Positions 1 through 9,423 are shown, numbered from the stretch's first letter. The stretch is DNA of 64,000 nt from Labrenzia sp. OB1 (GCF_001624695.1 NZ_JSEP01000008.1:1-64000), one strand, 5' to 3'. The notes: generated by a model not told the origin, from the sequence alone. Numbers and translations are program-made.

Positions 1-279
1 GCCCATGGCGTGGTCATCCTTGATCAGGCCGGATGGCACACGTCAAACAAGCTCGCCATCCCGGACAACATCACACTCTTGCCTTTGCCACCCCGATCTC
101 CCGAACTCAATCCTGTCGAAAACCTATGGCAGTACATGCGAGAAAACTGGCTCTCAAACCGGGTCTTCAAGGACTACGACCAGATCGTCGACCTGTGCTG
201 CCGGGCCTGGAACACGCTCATCGATCAGCCATGGAAAATCATGTCAATCGGAATGCGTGACTGGGCGCATCGGTCCTGA
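1..279 (+). CDS. IS630-family transposase, C-terminal part (cut by window start)
   Basis: The reading frame is open from the first base, so only about the last 92 residues are visible. They contain the end of an IS630/Tc1-type DDE catalytic domain: ILDQAGWH with the second catalytic Asp, then PPRSPELNPVENLWQYMREN with the final Glu. This family cuts and pastes DNA into TA-containing targets. The 5' part lies outside the window, so I cannot say whether the element is intact. The sequence just after the stop carries two copies of TTGGTATTA, likely the element's terminal repeat, and then the tail of a receiver-domain gene. Confidence 0.85.
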   Translation, partial: AHGVVILDQAGWHTSNKLAIPDNITLLPLPPRSPELNPVENLWQYMRENWLSNRVFKDYDQIVDLCCRAWNTLIDQPWKIMSIGMRDWAHRS

Positions 280-289
280 ATTTTGTCGT

Positions 290-330
290 TTGGTATTACC
301 TGGAAAGGTCTGCGTCCTTCATTGGTATTA
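290..330. repeat. Probable right end of the IS630 element (two TTGGTATTA copies)
   Basis: TTGGTATTA occurs at 290-298 and again at 322-330, just downstream of the transposase stop. One of them probably closes the element. The reverse complement, TAATACCAA, begins a palindromic element at 16438, which supports a terminal-repeat role. The exact boundary and the TA duplication need the left end, which is outside the window. Confidence 0.4.
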
Positions 331-473
331 ATGGCTTTCTAAAGAAGCCGTTTGCTGCTGATGATGTCGATACATTCATGCACGAGTTTCTGGAAATAGA
401 TAAACCGAAATTCGGCAAGGTTCGGGACATGTTTACATTTCTTTCCAGAGAAAGTAGCTCTCCCGAAATCTAG
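309..473 (+). pseudogene. Truncated response-regulator receiver domain (3' remnant)
   Basis: An open frame with no start codon of its own reads SASFIGINGFLKKPFAADD, then MHEFLE, and stops at 471-473. The block GFLKKPF followed by an acidic amphipathic helix is typical of beta-5/alpha-5 of CheY-like receivers, where the Lys before Pro is the conserved active-site lysine. The frame runs back into IS630 sequence, so the simplest reading is a receiver gene interrupted by the element. The 5' part, if it survives, would lie beyond the left edge. The remnant is short, so the family assignment is tentative. Confidence 0.5.
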
Positions 474-722
474 CGCAGACTGCTTTGCGCAACGGTGTCT
501 CATAGGAAAAAAATCGCTTTTGATCACATTGTCTCGTGGTGCCGATTTACGCGATCCGGCAAAGTCAGACGGTGTTAGATCGCAATTGTCTTGTGGTCAG
601 CAAGGTTTCTGCGGTGAAGGCCCTGCAACGCTATTTGCCGCTCCTGAGAGTTTCGCCTATCATTTGTCATAGAGGATTCCGCTGCTTCGGAATGTCATGA
701 CATTTGGGAGGAGAGTGTCGGC

Positions 723-1964
723 ATGTCAGTGACGCACGAGCCTTGGCTCGTCGCGCTATCGCTCTTGATGGCCTTTCAGGGAAGTTTCGTCGGGCTGAGC
801 CTTGTGGTTCAGATCCGGCAGGCGGTTGTGCGGCGCCGTCGGCTGCTTCTGGCCGGTGCCGCGCTGACGCTGGCGCTGGCGATCTGGTCGATGCACTTTG
901 TCGGCATGCTGGCGGCGCGGTTGCCCGTGGCGGTCGATTTTCTGGTTCTGCCGACCCTTCTGTCCTTTCTCGTCTGCGTGCTGGTTGTCGGCATAGCGGT
1001 CTTCGCGGCGAGCAACGGCCGCCTGACTTCTGTCCGTCTTGGCCTGTCTGCCTTTGTGATGGGAAGCGGCATTTGCACCATGCATTACCTTGGTATGTAT
1101 GCGCTGCATGAATCGCTCCTCATGAGGCATGACCCATCCTACATCCTCGCCAGTTTTTTGATTGCTTTCAATGCCGCCGGGCTTGCCATGTGGCTGCTTT
1201 TCGGGCTGGGACGGCGTCCGCCGATTGTTTTTTCCGCTGTGGTGCTGGCCCTTGCCATATCGGCCATGCATTACACCGCGATGGCTGGTCTGACTTTTGA
1301 TGTTTTGCAGCCGTCCACGGCATTGCGGGCGCCCTCCCTAAGCCCCGGCATGCTGGCGATTCTTGTCTCCTGCGTGGCGTTTCTCGTCTCAGGACTGTTT
1401 CTTCTGGCACTGGTGCCGGCACAGGAAACCGATGAAACGCATCGGCTGGAGAACGAGCCGGGGCAGCCGGAAATTGAGGCTTCAGGCGACGCTTTGGAAG
1501 CTACTGAAGCTGCCCCTTCCCTGCCCGCCAAATCTGCCGCCGGTTTGCAGTCAGCGGCAGTACCTGTGCGCACGACATCGCCATCGGCCAAGCGCATGCT
1601 GCCGATCGAGCGGGACGGTCAGAAGACGCAGATCAGCGTGTCCGATATCCACGTTATTCACGCCGATGCGCATTACACCAGAATATATGATGGCAACCGG
1701 GAGTTCTTCTGCCCGCTGTCGATCAGCGAAGCCGAACAGCAGCTCGACCCCAAGACCTTCAACAGGGTCCATCGCAGTCATATCGTCAATCTGCAGCACG
1801 TGGACAGCTTCAAGCGTGCAGGCGATGGAGGGGTGCTCATTCTTGCCGGCGAGAACGGACTGACGGTTCCTGTCAGCCGGTCCAGATGGGCGCGTGTCAG
1901 GACACGTCTGATGACGCTTGCGGAAAACGCCTCTCCCAAGGAACATGCTGCTGCAGCGCAATAG
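723..1964 (+). CDS. coxC: CoxC-like MHYT-LytTR transcriptional regulator
   Basis: This 413-residue protein has an N-terminal integral membrane MHYT domain with the repeated motifs MHF (57-59), MHY (120-122) and MHY (182-184) and about seven hydrophobic segments. A low-complexity linker (about 235-290) leads to a C-terminal LytTR DNA-binding domain (about 291-398). MHYT domains are proposed to sense diatomic gases through bound metal, and LytTR domains bind short direct repeats. CoxC and CoxH of Oligotropha carboxidovorans share this architecture and lie beside the CO dehydrogenase genes. A GGGAGGAG ribosome site sits about 9 bases before the ATG. It precedes coxM on the same strand, separated by 421 bp containing operator-like repeats, so it probably regulates the cox genes in response to CO. 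Confidence 0.85.
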   Translation: MSVTHEPWLVALSLLMAFQGSFVGLSLVVQIRQAVVRRRRLLLAGAALTLALAIWSMHFVGMLAARLPVAVDFLVLPTLLSFLVCVLVVGIAVFAASNGRLTSVRLGLSAFVMGSGICTMHYLGMYALHESLLMRHDPSYILASFLIAFNAAGLAMWLLFGLGRRPPIVFSAVVLALAISAMHYTAMAGLTFDVLQPSTALRAPSLSPGMLAILVSCVAFLVSGLFLLALVPAQETDETHRLENEPGQPEIEASGDALEATEAAPSLPAKSAAGLQSAAVPVRTTSPSAKRMLPIERDGQKTQISVSDIHVIHADAHYTRIYDGNREFFCPLSISEAEQQLDPKTFNRVHRSHIVNLQHVDSFKRAGDGGVLILAGENGLTVPVSRSRWARVRTRLMTLAENASPKEHAAAAQ

Positions 1965-2024
1965 ACAGCTTTTTTAGTTCGGGCAATCGGAACGCGCGTC
2001 GGATGGACGGCCGGTTTGACGCTG

Positions 2025-2036
2025 TTCGTGCGAAAT
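2025..2036. promoter_or_regulatory. Copy 1 of a TTCGTGCGAAAT repeat upstream of coxM
   Basis: The 12-mer TTCGTGCGAAAT is repeated exactly at 2168-2179. Its core TTCG-TG-CGAA is a dyad. It lies about 350 bp upstream of coxM and shortly after the stop of the regulator gene. It could be a regulator site, but there is no proof that CoxC binds it. Confidence 0.35.
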
Positions 2037-2165
2037 CGCATAAAGTACCTACACCATAAAGTGGTATTCTGCCGCGCTCATTTTTACCTGTAATTCGTTG
2101 ATTTGTTTATTCTTGCGGCGAATGAGCACAAAAACGATCGCAAAATACGGCAGTATAGCTACCGC

Positions 2166-2179
2166 ATTTCGTGCGAAAT
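2166..2179. promoter_or_regulatory. Copy 2, a perfect 6-2-6 dyad upstream of coxM
   Basis: ATTTCGTGCGAAAT is a perfect inverted repeat (ATTTCG, TG, CGAAAT) about 207 bp before the coxM start and contains the second exact copy of the 12-mer. Repetition plus symmetry suggests a protein-binding site. LytTR proteins usually prefer direct repeats, so the binder may be another factor. Confidence 0.4.
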
Positions 2180-2385
2180 ATCCCGCAATCCGTGTAATCG
2201 AGCATGCTGTTAGTGCATGGCGTCTTGAGTGTGCGCTGCACATCTCCGCACCCTTGGGTTCACGTGACAATCTGTCGCCTCTTCGGTGGCAGCGCAACGT
2301 CGGCCCTGGTACGCGAACCGGTTGAGTGGGCCGGCAGTCCGTTTTCGACCCTTCCTGCAAGGGGCGTTTGAGTGAGGAGAGAGAC

Positions 2386-3252
2386 GTGATCCCTGGTGAA
2401 TTCACCTATCACCGGCCATCGTCGGTGGCCGAAGCAGTCGCCATTCTGGCCAACCACGGAGACGAGGCGCGCCCGCTGTCAGGCGGACACAGCTTGATCC
2501 CGATGATGAAGCTTCGCATGGCAGCACCCGAACATCTTGTAGACCTTGGGGGCATTCCCACCCTGAAGGGCATTTCGGAAGATGGCGACACCATCTCCAT
2601 CGGTGCCATGACGACCCAGCATGATCTTATCGATTCCGGTCTTTTGAGCGCCAAACTGCCGATCATTGCTGAAACATCCCGGCTGATCGCGGATCCGCAG
2701 ATCCGTTACGTTGGCACCCTCGGCGGCAATGTCGCCAACGGTGATCCGGGCAACGACATGCCAGCCCTGATGCAGTGCCTTGATGCCTCCTACGTTCTGA
2801 CGGGCCCGGACGGTGAGCGGCAGGTCGCGGCGCGTGCATTCTATGAGGCCGCCTATTTCACCGCCCTTGCTCCTGAGGAAATTCTGACCTCGGTCCGAAT
2901 TCCGGTTCCCGCCGCGGGGCATGGCTACGCCTATGAAAAGCTGAAACGCAAGGTTGGCGATTATGCCACGGCTGCTGCGGCCATCGTGCTGACGATGAAC
3001 GGCGGAACTGTCGGCACGTGCTCTGTCGCACTTACCAATGTTGCCGACACGCCGCTGTTCGCAAGCGAAGCGGGACAGATCCTGACCGGTTCGACACTGG
3101 ATGCAGAGACGGTCAAACGCGCGGTCGCGGCTGCCGAAGCCATCACCCAGCCGGCCTCCGATGGCCGGGGACCCGCGGAATACCGCACCAAAATGGCCGG
3201 GATCATGGTGGAGCGCGCTCTTGCCCGCGCCGCTGAACGGGCCAGAAGCTGA
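2386..3252 (+). CDS. coxM: Aerobic CO dehydrogenase, medium (FAD) subunit
   Basis: CoxM is the flavoprotein subunit of the (CoxLMS)2 enzyme that oxidises CO with water to CO2 and passes electrons from the 2Fe-2S clusters through FAD towards the quinone pool. The GTG at 2386, with GAGGAGAG upstream, begins MIPGEFTYHRP and gives 288 residues, the same length as the O. carboxidovorans subunit. The frame can be extended upstream to 2326, but that stretch does not resemble the family. FAD-binding motifs of the family are visible: AGGHS-type SGGHSLIP (about 30-37) and TLGGNVANGDPGNDMPA (about 110-126). It is the first gene of coxMSLDEF. Confidence 0.95.
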   Translation: MIPGEFTYHRPSSVAEAVAILANHGDEARPLSGGHSLIPMMKLRMAAPEHLVDLGGIPTLKGISEDGDTISIGAMTTQHDLIDSGLLSAKLPIIAETSRLIADPQIRYVGTLGGNVANGDPGNDMPALMQCLDASYVLTGPDGERQVAARAFYEAAYFTALAPEEILTSVRIPVPAAGHGYAYEKLKRKVGDYATAAAAIVLTMNGGTVGTCSVALTNVADTPLFASEAGQILTGSTLDAETVKRAVAAAEAITQPASDGRGPAEYRTKMAGIMVERALARAAERARS

Positions 3253-3276
3253 GACCGGGACTGAGGGAGAGACAAG

Positions 3277-3786
3277 ATGAGCGATATTGAGCAGATCCCG
3301 GTCACGATGACCGTCAACGGCAAGAAGGTGCAGCGTTTCGTGGAACCGCGCACGCTTCTTATCCATTTTCTCAGGGAAGACCTGAACCTGACCGGTCCGC
3401 ATATCGGTTGCGAAACGTCTCATTGCGGTGCCTGCACCGTCGAGATGAACGGCATGTCGGTGAAGAGCTGCACTTTGTTCGCAGTTCAGGCGAATGATGC
3501 CGAGCTGACCACCATCGAAGGCATGGCCAATGCGGACGGCACACTGTCGGCGCTTCAGGAAGGGTTCCGCCAGATGCACGGGTTGCAATGCGGCTTCTGC
3601 ACACCGGGCATGATCACGCGCGCCCACACGCTTTTGCAGGAAAACCCGAACCCGACGGAAGACGAAATCCGTATGGGGATTTCGGGAAACCTGTGCCGCT
3701 GCACCGGCTACCAGAACATCGTCAAGGCCATCCAGTATGCCGCGGCCAAGCTCAACGGCACTGATTTTCAGGAGGCTGCAGAATGA
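3277..3786 (+). CDS. coxS: Aerobic CO dehydrogenase, small (2Fe-2S) subunit
   Basis: This 169-residue subunit carries the two [2Fe-2S] clusters that relay electrons from the Mo-Cu site in CoxL to FAD in CoxM. The plant-ferredoxin-like N-terminal domain has Cys45, Cys50, Cys53 and Cys65; the helical C-terminal domain has Cys105, Cys108, Cys140 and Cys142 in QCGFCTPGM and LCRCTGYQN. All eight ligands are present. The start has AGGGAGAG upstream. It lies 24 bp after coxM, and its stop overlaps the coxL start by 4 bp, as expected for co-translated subunits. Confidence 0.96.
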   Translation: MSDIEQIPVTMTVNGKKVQRFVEPRTLLIHFLREDLNLTGPHIGCETSHCGACTVEMNGMSVKSCTLFAVQANDAELTTIEGMANADGTLSALQEGFRQMHGLQCGFCTPGMITRAHTLLQENPNPTEDEIRMGISGNLCRCTGYQNIVKAIQYAAAKLNGTDFQEAAE

Positions 3787-6203
3787 ACGACATGACCCCG
3801 ACACGGGAACAGCGCGAGGCCGCCCTTGAAGGCATGGGCTGCAAGCGCAAGCGCGTTGAAGACATCCGGTTCACCCAGGGCAAGGGCAACTATGTCGATG
3901 ACCTGAAACTTCCGGGCATGCTCTTCGGAGATTTCGTTCGCTCCCCCTATGCCCACGCCAAGGTCACCAGGATCGACGCGAGCGAAGCCCTGAAGCTGCC
4001 GGGTGTTATCGCGGTGCTCACTGCCGAGGACCTCAAGGGCGTCAACCTGGCCTGGATGCCGACGCTGGCCGGTGATGTGCAGATGGTTCTGGCTGACGGC
4101 AAGGTGCTCTACCAGAACCAGGAAGTGGCGTTTGTCGTCGCTGAGAACCGCTATATCGCCGACGACGCCATCCAGCTTGTCGAAGTCGAATACGAAGAGC
4201 TTCCCGTTCTGGTCGATCCCTTCAAGTCCATGGATGCCGATGCGCCGGTCCTTCGTCCCGATCTCGACGGCAAGACCGAGGGCGCGCACGGTCCGCGCAA
4301 GCACCACAATCACATCTTTACCTGGGAAGTCGGAGACAAGGACGAGACGTCCAGGGCTTTCGCCGAGGCGGATGTCACCATCAAGGAGATGATTTCCTAC
4401 CACCGTACGCATCCCTCCCCTCTGGAGACCTGCCAATGCGTTGCCTCCATGGACAAGGTCAATGGTGAGCTGACGGTCTGGGGAACTTTTCAGGCGCCGC
4501 ATGTGATCCGCACGGTGGCTTCCCTCCTGTCGACCATTCCGGAGCACAAGATCCACGTGATTGCGCCGGATATCGGCGGAGGGTTCGGCAACAAGGTGGG
4601 CGCCTATCCGGGCTATATCTGTTCCATCGTTGCCTCGATCGTCACCGGTGTGCCGATCAAATGGGTTGAGGACAGGATGGAGAACCTCTCCACCACCTCG
4701 TTCGCCCGCGATTATCACATGACTGCGCAAATTGCGGCGAAGAACGACGGTACGGTCACCGGTCTGAAGGTTCATGTTCTTGCCGATCATGGCGGATTCG
4801 ACGCCTGTGCCGATCCCTCCAAATGGCCGGCCGGGTTCTTCAACATCGTCACGGGGTCCTATGACTTTCCGGCGGCGCATCTGGAAGTCGACGGCGTCTA
4901 TACCAACAAGGCGCCCGGAGGCGTCGCCTACCGGTGTTCTTTCCGTGTGACGGAAGCTGCCTATTGCATCGAGCGGGCGATGGATATTCTGGCGCAGAAA
5001 TTGAGCATGGATCCGGCGGACCTGCGCATCAAGAATTTCGTCAAGCCGGAACAGTTTCCCTATCAGTCGGCGCTCGGCTGGGAATATGACAGCGGCGACT
5101 ACCACACCGCCATGCACAAGGCGATGGACACGATCGGCTACCGCGAACTGCGGGCCGAGCAAAAGGCCAAACAGGAAGCCTTCAGGCGTGGGGAAACCCG
5201 CGAAATCATGGGAATCGGAGTTTCCTTCTTCACCGAGATCGTCGGTGCCGGGCCTTCGAAGAACTGCGATATCCTTGGAGTGGCCATGTTCGACAGCGCG
5301 GAAATCCGCGTGCATCCGACCGGTTCTGTGATTTCGCGTATGGGCACCAAGTCCCAGGGCCAGGGGCACGAGACCACCTGGGCGCAGATCATTGCAACGG
5401 AGATCGGCATTCCGGCCGCGGACATCATGGTCGAGGAAGGCAATACGGACACGGCTCCTTACGGACTGGGTACCTACGGATCCCGTTCGACGCCTGTTGC
5501 CGGCGCCGCCATCGCCCTCGCCGCGCGCAAGATCCGGAACAAGGCGCAGATGATTGCCGCGCATATGCTGGAAGTGTCCGAATACGACCTGGATTGGGAC
5601 ATTGACGGTTTCCAGGTGAAGGGCAATCCGCAAGCGCGCAAATCCATGAAGGAGATTGCCTGGGCGGCCTATCACGCCCCGCCTCCCGGTATGGAACCGG
5701 GTCTGGAAGCGGTGAGTTACTACGATCCGCCAAACATGACCTATCCCTTCGGCGCCTACTTCTGCGTCATGGATATCGATGTCGATACCGGTGTCGCCAA
5801 AACCCGGCGTTTCTACGCGCTGGACGATTGCGGCACACGGATCAACCCGATGATCATCGAGGGACAGGTTCATGGCGGCCTGACCGAGGCATTCGCCATC
5901 GCGATGGGACAGGAAATCCGCTACGACGAGATCGGTAACGTGATGGGCGCGTCCTTCATGGATTTCTTTATCCCGACAGCGGTGGAAACACCGCATTGGG
6001 AAACCGATCACACCGTCACGCCAAGTCCGCATCATCCGATTGGGGCCAAGGGTGTGGGCGAAAGCCCGAATGTCGGCGGCGTTCCGGCCTTTTCCAACGC
6101 CGTGAACGATGCGTTCCAGTTCCTGGGCAGCACACATATCCAGATGCCGCATGACGCCTGGCGGATCTGGCAGGCTGCCAAGGATCTTGGTGCGCACGGC
6201 TGA
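3783..6203 (+). CDS. coxL: Aerobic CO dehydrogenase, large (Mo-Cu catalytic) subunit, form I
   Basis: CoxL (806 residues) holds the molybdopterin cytosine dinucleotide cofactor and the Mo-S-Cu centre that oxidises CO. The form I signature AYRCSFR is present, with the copper-ligand cysteine at residue 385, matching Cys388 of O. carboxidovorans with a three-residue shift. The catalytic glutamate in [13 protein letters not shown] is residue 760, matching Glu763 with the same shift. These residues separate true CO dehydrogenase from form II and from xanthine dehydrogenase relatives. The ATG overlaps the coxS stop (ATGA). I see no frameshift or internal stop, so the gene appears functional. Confidence 0.97.
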   Translation: MNDMTPTREQREAALEGMGCKRKRVEDIRFTQGKGNYVDDLKLPGMLFGDFVRSPYAHAKVTRIDASEALKLPGVIAVLTAEDLKGVNLAWMPTLAGDVQMVLADGKVLYQNQEVAFVVAENRYIADDAIQLVEVEYEELPVLVDPFKSMDADAPVLRPDLDGKTEGAHGPRKHHNHIFTWEVGDKDETSRAFAEADVTIKEMISYHRTHPSPLETCQCVASMDKVNGELTVWGTFQAPHVIRTVASLLSTIPEHKIHVIAPDIGGGFGNKVGAYPGYICSIVASIVTGVPIKWVEDRMENLSTTSFARDYHMTAQIAAKNDGTVTGLKVHVLADHGGFDACADPSKWPAGFFNIVTGSYDFPAAHLEVDGVYTNKAPGGVAYRCSFRVTEAAYCIERAMDILAQKLSMDPADLRIKNFVKPEQFPYQSALGWEYDSGDYHTAMHKAMDTIGYRELRAEQKAKQEAFRRGETREIMGIGVSFFTEIVGAGPSKNCDILGVAMFDSAEIRVHPTGSVISRMGTKSQGQGHETTWAQIIATEIGIPAADIMVEEGNTDTAPYGLGTYGSRSTPVAGAAIALAARKIRNKAQMIAAHMLEVSEYDLDWDIDGFQVKGNPQARKSMKEIAWAAYHAPPPGMEPGLEAVSYYDPPNMTYPFGAYFCVMDIDVDTGVAKTRRFYALDDCGTRINPMIIEGQVHGGLTEAFAIAMGQEIRYDEIGNVMGASFMDFFIPTAVETPHWETDHTVTPSPHHPIGAKGVGESPNVGGVPAFSNAVNDAFQFLGSTHIQMPHDAWRIWQAAKDLGAHG

Positions 6204-6251
6204 ATGAGGAGTGGCGGTCCACACCACACCACGCCACACCAAACTTACTTT

Positions 6252-6282
6252 CAGGAGAGGTTTCGTATCAGGACCTCTCCTG
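6252..6282 (+). other. Intercistronic stem-loop between coxL and coxD
   Basis: CAGGAGAGGT pairs with ACCTCTCCTG around a 12-base loop, giving a perfect 10-bp stem inside the 222-bp gap between coxL and coxD. No T-tract follows, so it looks less like a terminator than an RNA processing or stability element that would uncouple structural-subunit expression from the maturation genes. A stretch of CCACACC-type short repeats lies just upstream (about 6218-6240). Confidence 0.45.
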
Positions 6283-6425
6283 CCCCGTCCTCCCCTGGAT
6301 CCAGCATATCGGGGTGCCACCGCTCCGGAATGAAGGCAAACGGGTCAGATCCGGCGGAAACACTGCATGGATTGCCGGTTCAAGTCCGGGGATGATGAAG
6401 CGGGAGGTTGAAGAGAACGGGCCTT

Positions 6426-7307
6426 ATGACGAAGACCAGGGAACAATTGGCAAACGCTTTGGCGCAAACGGGTTATGTCGCCGATGAGGGACTGGCGACG
6501 ACCCTTCTTCTGAGCGAAATGCTGGATCGTCCGCTCTTGCTGGAAGGCGAGGCTGGCGTCGGCAAGACCGAGGTTGCCAAGGCACTGGCCAAGCTTGAAA
6601 ACACGGCACTTATCAGGCTTCAGTGCTACGAAGGGCTCGATCGCTCCGATGCCATCTATGAATGGAACTATCAGCGCCAGATTCTCGCAATCAAGGCGCG
6701 GGAAGGTTCCGGCGAGGATGCCGAAACCGTGGAAGAAGCGGTCTTTTCCGAAAAATATCTTCTCGAGCGCCCGCTGTTGGCCGCCATCCGGCAAGATCGG
6801 GCTCCAGTTCTTCTGATTGACGAGATCGACCGGGCGGATGAAGAGTTCGAAGCTTTTCTGCTGGAGATCCTGTCGGACTATCAGGTGTCGATACCGGAAC
6901 TCGGCACGGTTCCTGCGATCTCAATTCCACGCGTTGTGCTGACCTCCAACGGGACGCGTGAGCTGTCGGACGCTCTGCGCCGGCGCTGCCTTTATCATTA
7001 TGTCGACTATCCGACACCGGACCGGGAGGCACGGATCCTGTTGTCACGGGTCGACGGGCTTGACGCAGCGCTTGCCCTGCAGATTGCTGAACTCATGGGA
7101 AAGCTGCGCAAGGAGGATCTGGCGAAGGTGCCAGGTGTTGCCGAGACCATCGACTGGGCGGCCGCTCTTTTGGGGCTCGGCGCGAAAAACCTGCAGGACA
7201 GCCGCGAACTTGTCTTCGATGCGCTTGCCTGTGTCCTGAAGACCCGCGAAGACCGCGCCCGCGTTTCTCCCGAAGTTACAGACCGGCTTTTGGGAAAGGT
7301 GGCGTGA
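6426..7307 (+). CDS. coxD: CoxD, MoxR-type AAA+ ATPase for Mo-Cu cofactor assembly
   Basis: CoxD is an AAA+ ATPase needed to sulfurate and insert copper at the CO dehydrogenase active site in O. carboxidovorans. The 293-residue protein has Walker A GEAGVGKTE (about 42-50), Walker B LLIDEIDRADE, and the sensor/arginine region LTSNGTRELSDALRRRC. I chose the ATG at 6426 (MTKTREQLANAL) rather than a TTG 18 bases upstream because it matches the usual family N terminus. It is followed 4 bp later by coxE, a von Willebrand protein; MoxR/VWA pairs work together in metal insertion. Confidence 0.92.
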   Translation: MTKTREQLANALAQTGYVADEGLATTLLLSEMLDRPLLLEGEAGVGKTEVAKALAKLENTALIRLQCYEGLDRSDAIYEWNYQRQILAIKAREGSGEDAETVEEAVFSEKYLLERPLLAAIRQDRAPVLLIDEIDRADEEFEAFLLEILSDYQVSIPELGTVPAISIPRVVLTSNGTRELSDALRRRCLYHYVDYPTPDREARILLSRVDGLDAALALQIAELMGKLRKEDLAKVPGVAETIDWAAALLGLGAKNLQDSRELVFDALACVLKTREDRARVSPEVTDRLLGKVA

Positions 7308-7311
7308 CGCG

Positions 7312-8511
7312 ATGACCGCCCTGACCCTGGACACTGCCGAGGATATCGGTGCCGTACTGCGGTATCGGCTGGCCGGGTTTGTCCGTTCTCTGCGCGACAG
7401 CGGCTTCAAGGTGGGGCTGGCAGAGACGAATGATGCGCTTCGATTGCTCAATACACCGGTCATGAACCGTTCGGGCAGCTTGAAGGCTGCCTATCGCTCG
7501 TTGTTTTGCGGACGCCTGTCGGACTGGCAGCGTTTCGACGAGATTTTCGATGCCTACTGGACAGGGCGCGGTGTGAAGTCGGGGGTCAAGGTGACCGGGT
7601 CAAATACGCGCAAGGGCACAAAGACAATTCGCGAACTGGTTGATGCCCAGGGCAACCGTCAGGAGACGATTGCCGGGGATGTCGAGCGCCAGCCCGGTGA
7701 GGAGGATGAAGACACCGGCGAAACGCCGTCCGGCCGACGGGAAGGCGCGAGCATCGCCGAGAACCTGGGTCAGGTCGACATCCGCAACATTCACGATCCC
7801 GAGGCTCTGGAAAAAGCCCATGACCTTGCGGAAAAACTGGCCCGCGCGATGCGTGTTCGGCTGACCCGAAGGGACCGACAGAAACGAAAGGGACCCCGGC
7901 TCGATCTCCGCCGGACGATCCGTCATTCCATCGCCCATGGCGGCACGCCGATCGAGCTGATCCACAAGGGTCCGCGGTCCCGGCAGCTCAGGCTGGTTAT
8001 CCTGCTCGATGCCTCCGGATCCATGAACAACTACACCGGGGTCTTCACGCGCTTCGTGCACGGCATTCTGGACAATTTCCGTGAGGCGGAAGCTTTTCTG
8101 TTCCACACGCGTCTGGTGCATGTATCCTCCGCCCTGTCAGAGCGGGACGCGGCTCGGGCGCTCGACCGTATGGGGCTGATGGCTCAAGGCGTCGGAGGCG
8201 GAACGAAAATCGGCGAAGCCCTCGCGGATTTCAATCGCTTTCACGCGGCCCGGGTCATTCACTCACGAACCTGCGTAATGATCCTGTCCGACGGCTACGA
8301 CACGGGGGCGCCGGAAATCCTGGGGGAGGAAATGGCCCGGCTGAGACGCCGCTGCCGCCGGATTGCCTGGCTCAACCCGTTGATCGGCTGGGAAGGTTAC
8401 ACGCCGGCAACGGGCGGCATGCAGGCAGCGCTGCCGCATGTCGATCTCTTCGCCCCGGCACATAATCTCGACAGTCTCGCAGCTCTTGAACCTTATCTGG
8501 CGAAGCTTTGA
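7312..8511 (+). CDS. coxE: CoxE, VWA-domain partner of CoxD
   Basis: This 399-residue protein has a C-terminal von Willebrand A domain with a complete MIDAS metal site: DASGSMN (about 230-236), the Thr in GGGTKIGEA, and the Asp in LSDGYDTG. The N-terminal half is charged, with an acidic insert around 125-145. CoxE proteins pair with MoxR ATPase CoxD and are required for a functional copper-molybdenum site (family knowledge). It starts 4 bp after coxD and ends 3 bp before coxF, consistent with one transcript. Confidence 0.92.
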   Translation: MTALTLDTAEDIGAVLRYRLAGFVRSLRDSGFKVGLAETNDALRLLNTPVMNRSGSLKAAYRSLFCGRLSDWQRFDEIFDAYWTGRGVKSGVKVTGSNTRKGTKTIRELVDAQGNRQETIAGDVERQPGEEDEDTGETPSGRREGASIAENLGQVDIRNIHDPEALEKAHDLAEKLARAMRVRLTRRDRQKRKGPRLDLRRTIRHSIAHGGTPIELIHKGPRSRQLRLVILLDASGSMNNYTGVFTRFVHGILDNFREAEAFLFHTRLVHVSSALSERDAARALDRMGLMAQGVGGGTKIGEALADFNRFHAARVIHSRTCVMILSDGYDTGAPEILGEEMARLRRRCRRIAWLNPLIGWEGYTPATGGMQAALPHVDLFAPAHNLDSLAALEPYLAKL

Positions 8512-8514
8512 CCC

Positions 8515-9423
8515 ATGGGAGATGCTGAAATGAAACATGCCGCGCCCGTGACACCGTCCAGATCCGAACCTGTGTCCGGCGTCGATCTGTCGGAACTGAT
8601 GAGCCGTCTGCAATATGACAATGAACCCTTTGTGCTGGCCACGGTGGTGCGCACCATATCGGTCACCGCGGCGAAGGCAGGCGCGAAAGCCGTCATAAAC
8701 CGGGACGGCGCCATCGTCGCAGGCTGGATCGGCGGCGGATGCGCCAGGGGCGCTGTCCTGCGGGCCGCCAAGGCAGCCTTTGACGACAGGGAAACCAGAT
8801 TGATTTCCATCCAGCCGGGAGATCTGCTCGCCGAGCTCGGTGTCGAACCGGGCGATGAGCGTGAAGGTGTGCAGTTCGCCAGAAACATGTGTCCAAGTCA
8901 GGGGACCATGGACATCTTCATTGAACCCGTTCTGCCCCGCCCGGTTCTTGTTGTTTACGGGGCGAGTCCGGTCGCCGTCGCATTGGCGCAACAGGCGCGA
9001 ACCATAGGGTTCGACATTGCGGTTTGTGCTCTTCCGGAAGATCTCGATGCCTTTCCCGCCGGTATCGACAAGACCGGTGGCTTCGACAGCTTTAAGCCGG
9101 GCAATGCGGAGACATATGTCGTCGTTTCAACGCAGGGGCGCGGCGATCTGGCGGCGCTTGAAGAAACCTTCAAGTTGCCCGCGCGCCATATCGGCTTTGT
9201 GGGCAGCCGGCGGAAGCTGGAAACGCTCAAGGAAAAACTGAAGGACAAGGGGATAGCGCCCGAGGACCTTGATCGCGTCAAGGGACCAGCCGGTCTCGAT
9301 CTAGGGGCGATTACACCGGAAGAGATCGCTCTTTCAATTCTGGCCGAACTTCTGATGCTGCGAAGGAAAGACCAGCGCCTACACGATCTGGACAGTGAAG
9401 ATGCGCAGGTTGTTGAAACCTGA
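8515..9423 (+). CDS. coxF: CoxF, XdhC/CoxI-family maturation protein
   Basis: The 302-residue product has the XdhC/CoxI N-terminal module (LATVVRTISVTAAKAGAKAV, then GWIGGGCARGAVL) and a C-terminal Rossmann-type XdhC domain (GFVGSRRKLETLKEKL). Family members bind molybdenum cofactor and protect or sulfurate it before delivery to xanthine-dehydrogenase-type enzymes. Position directly after coxE identifies it as CoxF. The ATG at 8515 is used here; a second ATG at 8530 is possible. A separate xdhC paralogue for xanthine dehydrogenase lies at 25698-26708. Confidence 0.9.
   Translation: MGDAEMKHAAPVTPSRSEPVSGVDLSELMSRLQYDNEPFVLATVVRTISVTAAKAGAKAVINRDGAIVAGWIGGGCARGAVLRAAKAAFDDRETRLISIQPGDLLAELGVEPGDEREGVQFARNMCPSQGTMDIFIEPVLPRPVLVVYGASPVAVALAQQARTIGFDIAVCALPEDLDAFPAGIDKTGGFDSFKPGNAETYVVVSTQGRGDLAALEETFKLPARHIGFVGSRRKLETLKEKLKDKGIAPEDLDRVKGPAGLDLGAITPEEIALSILAELLMLRRKDQRLHDLDSEDAQVVET

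Larger units (their letters stand above)
1965..2385. other. Intergenic region between coxC and coxM, presumed cox promoter region
   Basis: I see no gene in these 421 bp. The region is more AT-rich than its surroundings around 2040-2180 and contains two copies of TTCGTGCGAAAT about 143 bp apart, listed separately. It should hold the promoter for coxMSLDEF, but I could not assign clear -35/-10 elements. Confidence 0.5.

Noticed and set aside
3768-6320. 850-residue minus-strand open frame opposite coxL
   Set aside because: Antisense shadow of coxL in GC-rich DNA; low-complexity His/Arg/Gly-rich translation with no family features, while coxL is complete on the other strand.
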